A stretch of DNA of 5,072 nucleotides from JBKJML01 sp046596415. GTDB taxonomy: Bacteria; Actinomycetota; Thermoleophilia; Gaiellales; Gaiellaceae. Below the pieces are notes generated by a model. The model searched no databases, was not told where the DNA came from, and worked only from the letters and a program-made list of their open reading frames with translations. Location: positions 1-5,072 of the forward strand of contig JBKJML010000087.1 of assembly GCA_046596415.1 (NCBI GenBank). The letters run 5' to 3'. This document shows positions 1-4,294 of this stretch, one piece after another (position 1 is the first letter of the stretch; every line of letters starts with the position of its first letter). A program made the position numbers and the translations under genes.

Positions 1-406
1 GCGGCGCGGTCGGGAAGGTGACGTAGCCGACGAGCCCGATCAGGTTGGCGAGGATCAGCGTGTTCCGAAAGCGGAAGAAGCGGTCGTGCGCCTTGAAGTA
101 GACGTAGAGCAACGTGAGCCCGACGACTGCGAACTGCGAGAGCCAGTAGGTGTAGGAGGTCGCCTCGACAAGTATCTGAGAGCTCTCGACGAGGTTCTGG
201 AGCGGCAGCTCCACCATCCCGTGCAGCTGCCGCTGGAAGTCGATCACGCTCTGCCCGTTCTCGAACGCGCGGGTGACGCTCTGGTCGGCCGCGCCGCGCG
301 CCACCTGGTAGACGGCGTAGAACCCGAACCAGATCCCGAACTGGAGGACGAGGTGCGCCCAGCCGCGAGGCAGGCGCCGGGCGGCGGCTTCGGCGTGCGC
401 GATCAC
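1..406 (-). CDS. PAP2 / inositolphosphotransferase (Aur1/Ipt1-like) family membrane protein, 3' end outside window
   Basis: Reading the minus strand from a GTG at 406 gives 135 residues with no stop before the window edge. A hydrophobic segment (about 18-36, LVLQFGIWFGFYAVY) is followed by a loop with the pattern ARG...AFENGQSVIDFQRQLHGMVELPLQ (about 37-70, abbreviated), a second hydrophobic stretch (about 86-104), then an RFRN turn (112-115) and a third helix ending in GYVTFPTAP (127-135). The 'FENG...E/Q..L....E..LQ' loop and the 'RFRN...FPTAP' ending are typical of actinobacterial PAP2_3-type membrane proteins, which act on lipid-linked phosphate groups. The catalytic histidines would lie beyond the window, so activity cannot be judged. 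An in-frame TAG lies 12 nt upstream of the GTG, which is the only start codon in that gap. The gene starts 25 nt after moaA and may be cotranscribed with it. The family call rests on motif recognition alone. Confidence 0.75.
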   Translation of the reverse strand, partial: MIAHAEAAARRLPRGWAHLVLQFGIWFGFYAVYQVARGAADQSVTRAFENGQSVIDFQRQLHGMVELPLQNLVESSQILVEATSYTYWLSQFAVVGLTLLYVYFKAHDRFFRFRNTLILANLIGLVGYVTFPTAP

Positions 407-415
407 GAGAGGGCG

Positions 416-421
416 ATTCTA
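416..421 (-). promoter_or_regulatory. Possible -10 box (TAGAAT) upstream of the PAP2-family gene
   Basis: TAGAAT on the minus strand matches the TAnnnT -10 pattern and ends 9 nt before the GTG at 406. No SD sequence is visible, so a leaderless or near-leaderless transcript is possible. No clear -35 is seen, and read-through from moaA is an alternative. Confidence 0.35.
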
Positions 422-435
422 GATGGTTGATCTAG
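419..435. repeat. Perfect inverted repeat CTAGAT-N5-ATCTAG at the moaA/PAP2 junction
   Basis: Two 6-bp arms at 419-424 and 430-435 are exact reverse complements separated by 5 bp. The repeat is an AT-rich island in GC-rich DNA. It covers the moaA stop codon (432-434) and part of the TAGAAT box before the downstream gene. It could be a small operator or a weak hairpin; it is too short and lacks a T tract for a confident terminator. Confidence 0.45.
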
Positions 436-1430
436 CCGCCGATGTAGCTCATCTCGACCTTGGGCAGGTCGAGGGTGCGCTCGGAGCGGATCTCGGAGTA
501 GCGGTCGGTGCGGCGCGCCCAGACGGCGCCGATCCGCTCGTGGAGGGCGCCGTCGTCGGCGCCGGAGCGGACGAGCGCGCGCAGGTCGTGGCCGCTAACG
601 CCGAAGAGGCAGGTGTAGAGGCGGCCCTCGGCCGAGATCCGGGCGCGCGTGCAATCGCCGCAGAAGGGCTGTGTCACCGAGGCGATGACGCCGATCTCGC
701 CGGAGCCGTCGCGGTAGCGGTAGCGGCGGGCGACCTCGCCCCGGTAGTTCGCCTCGGCCGGCTCGAGTGGCAGCTCCGCGTCGATCCGCGCCACGATCTC
801 GGCCGCCGGGACGACGTCGTCGAGCCGCCAGCCGTTCGTGTGGCCGACGTCCATGTACTCGATGAAGCGCAGGATGTGGCCGGCCTGCTTGAAATGGCGT
901 GCCAGATCGAGGATCGCGTGCTCGTTGAGGCCGCGCTTGACGACCGCGTTCACCTTCACAGGCAGGCCCGCGGCGGCGGCAGCCTCGACCCCTTCGAGGA
1001 CGCGCGCGACCGGGAAGTCGACGTCGTTCATCGCCTGGAAGGTCGCGTCGTCGAGCGAGTCGAGGCTGACCGTGATCCGGCGCAGCCCCGCGTCGGCGAG
1101 CGCCTGGGCCTTGGCGGGCAGCAGCGAGCCGTTCGTCGTCAGCGTCAGGTCGACATCGAGCGCGGCGAGCCGCTCGACGAGCCGTTCGAGGTCGCGCCGG
1201 ACGAGCGGCTCACCACCCGTGATCCGGATCTTCTCGACTCCGTGTGAGACGAATACCCGCGCGACCCGTTCGAGCTCCTCGAAGGTGAGCAGCTCCTTAC
1301 GGTCGAGGAAGCGGTAGTCGCGGCCGAAGACCTCCTTCGGCATGCAGTAGACGCAGCGGAAGTTGCAGCGGTCGGTGACCGAGATCCGGAGGTCGCGGAG
1401 CGGCCGCCCCAGCGTGTCTGTGACACCCAT
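432..1430 (-). CDS. moaA: GTP 3',8-cyclase MoaA (molybdenum cofactor biosynthesis, radical SAM)
   Basis: This 332-residue cytoplasmic enzyme should convert GTP to 3',8-cyclo-7,8-dihydro-GTP, the substrate of MoaC, in the first step of molybdopterin synthesis. All family hallmarks are present: the radical-SAM cluster motif C22-x3-C26-x2-C29 (DRCNFRCVYCMP), the SAM-binding GGEP at 72-75, and the second 4Fe-4S site C257-x2-C260-x13-C274. The CTRAR arginines at 262 and 264 belong to the GTP-binding region. The protein ends in MSYIGG, the conserved C-terminal di-glycine needed for MoaA function. Length is normal for the family (about 320-340). The start at ATG 1430 puts GVTDTLGRPLRDLRISVTDRCN directly before the cluster, as expected; an upstream extension to 1559 would run through the neighbouring secreted-protein gene and is unlikely. 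No moaC, moaE or moeA lies in the window. The gene follows the secreted-protein gene by 43 nt on the same strand. Confidence 0.97.
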   Translation of the reverse strand: MGVTDTLGRPLRDLRISVTDRCNFRCVYCMPKEVFGRDYRFLDRKELLTFEELERVARVFVSHGVEKIRITGGEPLVRRDLERLVERLAALDVDLTLTTNGSLLPAKAQALADAGLRRITVSLDSLDDATFQAMNDVDFPVARVLEGVEAAAAAGLPVKVNAVVKRGLNEHAILDLARHFKQAGHILRFIEYMDVGHTNGWRLDDVVPAAEIVARIDAELPLEPAEANYRGEVARRYRYRDGSGEIGVIASVTQPFCGDCTRARISAEGRLYTCLFGVSGHDLRALVRSGADDGALHERIGAVWARRTDRYSEIRSERTLDLPKVEMSYIGG

Positions 1431-1437
1431 GGGATTG

Positions 1438-1443
1438 AGAGTA
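1438..1443 (-). promoter_or_regulatory. Putative leaderless -10 box (TACTCT) of moaA
   Basis: TACTCT fits TAnnnT and lies 7 nt upstream of the moaA ATG, the spacing expected if transcription starts at or next to the A of the start codon. There is no purine-rich SD in the 20 nt before the ATG. No good -35 is seen. Confidence 0.45.
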
Positions 1444-1473
1444 CCCGGGCGGTGTAGCCTCGACCGGGCGGCG

Positions 1474-1887
1474 TCAGATGCCGACGACCGAGATCTCGAC
1501 TCCGGCAGCGTCCTCGAGCACAGGCTTCGCGTCGAGGGGCAAGGTGGTCGTGCCGGCAACGCTATCGGCGTCCGGCAGAACGATCTGTGGGTCAGACTGC
1601 GCGATGCTGTTGCCGTTCGCGTCCGTGATCGTGACCCGCAGCACGGCGCCCTCGCAGTCGGCGCCGGGGCGCGACGCGACCACCACCGCGACGATGCTGC
1701 TCCCGGACGTCGTGTACGCGACGGTGATGCCGTTCGTGTCGCACCGGGGTACGCCCGAGCCGGCAGAGGCGATCTGGGCGTTCGCGATCTCGCCCAGCGG
1801 AGTGGCTGCTGCGACGCTCGCCGCCGCGGCGGCCGCGAGGCCCGCGAGGAGCAGCGTCCGTGACAGCCGGTTCCGGGTTCTTCTCAT
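1474..1887 (-). CDS. Small secreted protein of unknown function
   Basis: The 137-residue product has an arginine-rich N-terminus (MRRTRNRLSR) followed by a hydrophobic Leu/Ala stretch (residues 12-28), a standard Sec signal peptide. Cleavage is likely after the AAA at 26-28, or possibly after ANA near residue 37. The mature part of roughly 100 residues is rich in Val, Thr, Ser and Gly with alternating beta-strand patterns and has exactly two cysteines (C49 and C78), which could form one disulfide. It ends in EISVVGI. This looks like a small extracellular beta-sandwich. I have a loose impression of similarity to actinobacterial surface proteins with a CDT(N/D)G...TDANGNS pattern, but I cannot name a family. 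Start choice: ATG 1887 begins directly at the arginine stretch; ATG 1899 (four residues longer) is equally possible. Neither has a good SD. The gene is divergent from the CsbD gene and lies 43 nt upstream of moaA. Confidence 0.75.
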   Translation of the reverse strand: MRRTRNRLSRTLLLAGLAAAAAASVAAATPLGEIANAQIASAGSGVPRCDTNGITVAYTTSGSSIVAVVVASRPGADCEGAVLRVTITDANGNSIAQSDPQIVLPDADSVAGTTTLPLDAKPVLEDAAGVEISVVGI

Positions 1888-1944
1888 CCCGCTAACCATT
1901 ACCCGCCGCGGCGTCGGTGGGATTAAGAGTGCTCCCGGAGGGAA

Positions 1945-1956
1945 TGCGAGCTCGCA
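1945..1956. repeat. 12-bp perfect palindrome (TGCGAGCTCGCA) between divergent genes
   Basis: TGCGAG and CTCGCA are exact reverse complements with no spacer. The palindrome lies 24 nt before the CsbD start, upstream of its SD, in the 92-nt region shared with the divergent secreted-protein gene. A dimeric regulator site or a leader hairpin are both possible. Short GC palindromes also arise by chance at this base composition. Confidence 0.35.
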
Positions 1957-1968
1957 CAAGCGACGAGT

Positions 1969-1976
1969 AGGAGGGG
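1969..1976 (+). promoter_or_regulatory. Strong ribosome binding site of the CsbD-family gene
   Basis: AGGAGGGG ends 3 nt before ATG 1980; counted from the AGGAGG core the spacing is 5 nt. It is the only textbook SD in the window and fixes this start. It suggests high translation from a leadered mRNA, unlike the other complete genes. I saw no convincing sigma-A or sigma-B type promoter upstream. Confidence 0.85.
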
Positions 1977-1979
1977 TTT

Positions 1980-2222
1980 ATGGACACCGATCGGATCGAA
2001 GGGAAGGTCAAGGAAGGCGCCGGCAAGCTCACGGGCGACGAGTCGAAGGAGCGCGAGGGCCAGGCGCAGGACACGTTCGGCAAGGCCAAGGACGTTGTCC
2101 GCGACGGTTGGGACGTGGCGAAGGACGCCGCAGACGACGCGAAAGACGCCGTCGAGGACGTGGCGGACGACGTGAAGGACAGGTTCGATGGCGACGACGG
2201 CCCGAAGAACGAGCGGGTCTAG
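1980..2222 (+). CDS. CsbD family general-stress protein with LEA-like repeats
   Basis: This 80-residue, very hydrophilic and acidic protein has no cysteine and only one Trp. Residues 4-20 (DRIEGKVKEGAGKLTGD) match the N-terminal pattern of CsbD/UPF0337 proteins, with a second related unit at about 25-38 (REGQAQDTFGKAKD). The remainder reads as three consecutive 11-residue units at 36-46, 47-57 and 58-68 (AKDVVRDGWDV, AKDAADDAKDA, VEDVADDVKDR), the spacing seen in group 3 LEA proteins, followed by a charged tail. It should be disordered or form an amphipathic helix in the cytoplasm. CsbD of Bacillus subtilis belongs to the sigma-B general stress regulon; the biochemical role of the family is unknown. 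A protective role in osmotic or drying stress is my inference from the repeats. The gene appears monocistronic, with its own SD and a hairpin terminator just downstream. Confidence 0.9.
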   Translation: MDTDRIEGKVKEGAGKLTGDESKEREGQAQDTFGKAKDVVRDGWDVAKDAADDAKDAVEDVADDVKDRFDGDDGPKNERV

Positions 2223-2236
2223 GCAGCTCGAGCTGC
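2223..2236. repeat. 14-bp perfect palindrome directly after the CsbD stop codon
   Basis: GCAGCTC and GAGCTGC are exact reverse complements starting at the first base after TAG (2220-2222). As RNA it would fold into only a short stem with a tight loop. It may add to termination or 3'-end protection together with the larger hairpin 4 nt further on. Confidence 0.4.
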
Positions 2237-2240
2237 ATCT

Positions 2241-2282
2241 GGTCGCCGCGCTTTCCGGCTGAGTCCGGCGAGCGCGGCGACC
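2241..2282 (+). terminator. Hairpin terminator of the CsbD-family gene
   Basis: A perfect 12-bp stem, GGTCGCCGCGCT (2241-2252) with AGCGCGGCGACC (2271-2282), encloses an 18-nt loop that can itself pair CCGG with CCGG (2256-2259 with 2265-2268, approximately). The following bases, ACTCTTTCTA, are pyrimidine-rich but not a continuous T tract. Such strong GC stems with poor T tails are common as terminators in high-GC bacteria. It separates the CsbD gene from the transporter. Confidence 0.75.
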
Positions 2283-2300
2283 ACTCTTTCTAGCTGAGTG

Positions 2301-2324
2301 CTGCGGTGCTGCGCCGCACCGCGG
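2301..2324. promoter_or_regulatory. Inverted repeat abutting the transporter -10 box, candidate operator
   Basis: GCGGTGC (2303-2309) and GCACCGC (2316-2322) are perfect reverse complements 6 bp apart; adding a T-G and a C-G pair extends the arms to 2301-2324. The repeat ends immediately before the TAGCTT hexamer, so a bound dimer would block RNA polymerase. If transcription begins at the ATG, the repeat is not in the mRNA, which favours an operator over a hairpin. No T tract follows, so a second terminator is less likely. Confidence 0.4.
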
Positions 2325-2330
2325 TAGCTT
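2325..2330 (+). promoter_or_regulatory. Putative leaderless -10 box (TAGCTT) of the EamA transporter
   Basis: TAGCTT fits TAnnnT and ends 6 nt before ATG 2337. No SD precedes the ATG. This is the same arrangement as at moaA. No clear -35 hexamer is seen 16-18 bp upstream. Confidence 0.45.
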
Positions 2331-2336
2331 CTCCGG

Positions 2337-3212
2337 ATGCCTGCGATCCTGGCTCTCATCGTCGTGACCGCGGTGTGGGGGGTCACGTTCGTCCAGGTCA
2401 AGGACGCGGTCGCGATCTATCCGCTCTTCGCGTTCCTCGCCGTCCGCTTTGCGATCGCAACGCTCGCGCTCGCGCCTGCGGCGGCGACGCGACTGCGCCC
2501 ACTGCCCCGTCGCGGCTGGGAGGCGGGTGCCCTCCTCGGCCTGCTGCTCGCGGTGGGCTATGCGCTGCAGACGGCGGGGCTCGCGCGAACCACCGTCTCG
2601 AGCGCGGGCTTCATCACCGGCCTCTACGTCGTCTTCACGCCCGTGATTGCGCTGCTCCTCTTCCGCACCTCGATCGGCGTCGCCGTCTGGCTCGGCGTCG
2701 CACTCTCGACGGTCGGGCTCGCGCTGCTCTCCGGCGTCGACGCCGGCACGCTCACCGGTGATCTGCTCGTGCTCGGCGCCTCCGCGGTCTACTCGCTCCA
2801 GATCGTGCTGATGGAGCGCTATGCCCCGCGCTACGACGCGGTCGCGCTCACGTTCGTCGAGATGCTGACTGCGTTCGCCGGTTTCGCCGTCGTCGCTGTC
2901 GCGCTCGGCCAGATCGAGTTGCCGCGCGGGATGACGGTCTGGGGCGCGCTCCTCGTGACGGGGATCTTCGCGAGTGCGCTCGGCTTTCTCGTTCAGACGT
3001 GGGCGCAGCGGCGGACGAGCGCGACGCGCACGGCGCTCGCCTTCGCGATGGAGCCGGTCTGGGCCGGAATCTTCGGCTTCTGGCTCGCCGGCGACCGCCT
3101 CGGCCCGTGGGGCTGGGCCGGCGGTGCAGTGATCATGTTGGGGATCGTGGTCGCGGAGCCCGCCGCCGGACGCTCGCTCCGCAAGGTTCTGGCCCGCTCT
3201 TCGCTGCGCTAA
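2337..3212 (+). CDS. EamA/DMT family transporter, 10 membrane helices
   Basis: This 291-residue inner-membrane protein of the drug/metabolite transporter superfamily has two EamA repeats, about residues 3-132 and 141-273, each with five hydrophobic helices. Approximate helices are 2-20, 28-47, 62-82, 86-108, 113-133, 140-158, 168-190, 201-221, 230-251 and 258-274. Typical features are AVWGVTFV in the first helix (12-19), R37-F in the second, the TTVSSAGFITGLYVVFTPVIA region (85-105), and the second-repeat counterpart TSATRTALAFAMEPVWAGIFG (227-247). The positive C-terminal tail fits a cytoplasmic end. EamA proteins export or take up amino acids, nucleosides, drugs and other small metabolites; the substrate cannot be read from sequence. 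Length is normal. The ATG at 2337 begins right at the first helix. The gene appears to be transcribed alone, and its stop overlaps the converging M29 gene by 4 nt. Confidence 0.93.
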   Translation: MPAILALIVVTAVWGVTFVQVKDAVAIYPLFAFLAVRFAIATLALAPAAATRLRPLPRRGWEAGALLGLLLAVGYALQTAGLARTTVSSAGFITGLYVVFTPVIALLLFRTSIGVAVWLGVALSTVGLALLSGVDAGTLTGDLLVLGASAVYSLQIVLMERYAPRYDAVALTFVEMLTAFAGFAVVAVALGQIELPRGMTVWGALLVTGIFASALGFLVQTWAQRRTSATRTALAFAMEPVWAGIFGFWLAGDRLGPWGWAGGAVIMLGIVVAEPAAGRSLRKVLARSSLR

Positions 3213-4294
3213 ATAAGCCAGGCTCCGTCGCGCTGTACGAGCTCGTCGTCGCACCAGAGCTCACCGCCCGGACGGAGGTCCTTGACCATGTCCCAGTGGA
3301 CGGCACTGTGGTTCGTGCCGCCCGAGTAGGTGTAGCTCGCGCCCACCGCGAGGTGGACGGTGCCGGCGATCTTCTCGTCGAAGAGGACGTTGTGGGTGTA
3401 GCGGGTGATGTTCGGGTTGCAGCCGATCCCGAGCTCGCCGAGCCGCCGCGCACCCGCATCGGTGTCGAGCGTCTGGAGCAGGAACGTCTCGCCCTCGTCG
3501 GCTGTCGCCTCGACGATCAGCCCCGCGCGGAAGACGAGCCGGACGTTCGTCGCGTCGCTGCCGAGGTAGGAGGCCGGGAACTCGGAGTAGGTGACGACGC
3601 CTTCGGCCGAGGCCTCGAGCGGGCTGTAGAAGACCTCGCCGTCCGGCATGTTGCGGTAGCCGGCCGACACGACACCCACGCGGCCTGCGATCCCGATCGT
3701 CAGGTCGGTCGCCTCGCCGACGATGCGGACGCGCTCGGTTCGGTCGAAGCGCTCCTTGATCCGCGCCATCCGCTCCTGCTCGACGTCCCAGTCGAGCAGG
3801 CAGGCGCCGTAGACGAACTCCTCGAACTCGGGCAGCGACATGCCGGCCTGCTCTGCACCGGCCTCGGTCGGGTACTGAACGACTGCCCAGCGGACGTCGA
3901 GTGAGCGGGCCCGCGCGGCCGCCGGCTCCATCGCCTTCTGGATCGCGCGCCGCCGCTCGGCGGGCAGGTCGGAGCCGGCACTCGTGTCCTCCGGCGCGCG
4001 AATCGTCAGGCGGGCGTCTTCCTGTTCGATCGCGTAGCGCTCGATCGGGGCCAGCGTCGCGAGCAGCTCGAGCGGCGCCTCTCGCGCCCACTCGGAGTCG
4101 ACGCGGAAGCGATCCGACCCGAATGCGAGTCGGGTCAGCGCGTAGGCGCCCCGGCGGCCGATCGCCCGTGCCACCTCGTCGACCAGGGGCCGTCCGAGCG
4201 GTGTCGAGCGCACGGTCACCTGCCAGCCGGACTGGACGTCGAGGCAGCGCTCGACCAGGAGCTCGGCCAGTTGCCGCACGCGGGGGTCGCTCAC
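3209..4294 (-). CDS. M29 family metallo-aminopeptidase (AmpS/AmpT-like), downstream paralogue
   Basis: The 361-residue cytoplasmic protein resembles M29 aminopeptidases, which remove N-terminal residues from peptides with a two-metal site. By comparison with Thermus AmpT (ligands E250, E316, H345, H376, D378 and active-site Y352, from memory), the equivalents are E220 in PDGEVFYSP, E287 in LGELGIG, H314 in VHLAVG, H333 and D335 in HWD, with Y321 exactly seven residues after H314. It is about 45 residues shorter than typical members (around 400). I chose GTG 4294 because it gives the family-like start MSDPRVRQLAELLVE, makes a 4-nt GTGA overlap with the upstream paralogue, and has GGAG 10 nt upstream; ATG 4303 would add three residues but leaves only 1 nt after that SD. 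Translation is probably coupled to the upstream gene. Some M29-fold relatives such as NicX are ring-cleaving dioxygenases; the retained glutamates favour a peptidase. Confidence 0.92.
   Translation of the reverse strand: MSDPRVRQLAELLVERCLDVQSGWQVTVRSTPLGRPLVDEVARAIGRRGAYALTRLAFGSDRFRVDSEWAREAPLELLATLAPIERYAIEQEDARLTIRAPEDTSAGSDLPAERRRAIQKAMEPAAARARSLDVRWAVVQYPTEAGAEQAGMSLPEFEEFVYGACLLDWDVEQERMARIKERFDRTERVRIVGEATDLTIGIAGRVGVVSAGYRNMPDGEVFYSPLEASAEGVVTYSEFPASYLGSDATNVRLVFRAGLIVEATADEGETFLLQTLDTDAGARRLGELGIGCNPNITRYTHNVLFDEKIAGTVHLAVGASYTYSGGTNHSAVHWDMVKDLRPGGELWCDDELVQRDGAWLI

Noticed and set aside
423..1247. A 274-codon plus-strand frame antisense to moaA
   Set aside because: moaA is unambiguous on the other strand, and this frame has no SD or recognisable motif.
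1431..1559. N-terminal extension of MoaA by 43 residues to 1559
   Set aside because: It would overlap the secreted-protein gene; the extension is Arg/Ser/Pro-rich and unlike MoaA, while ATG 1430 gives the normal family start.
1919..1924. GGGATT as a sigma-B type -10 for the CsbD gene
   Set aside because: No GTTT-like -35 lies 14-17 bp upstream, so the match is too weak even though CsbD genes are often sigma-B controlled.
1923..3254. A 443-codon minus-strand frame covering the CsbD and EamA genes
   Set aside because: It opposes two genes with clear family signatures, crosses a strong terminator hairpin, and its product is mostly Arg/Glu/Ala shadow sequence.
2999..3904. A 301-codon plus-strand frame whose product resembles part of the 3901-4905 frame
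   Set aside because: The similarity (for example LLVEEDV and LLVEEHV) is the mirror of the paralogous M29 genes read in the same antisense frame, so it is not independent evidence of coding.
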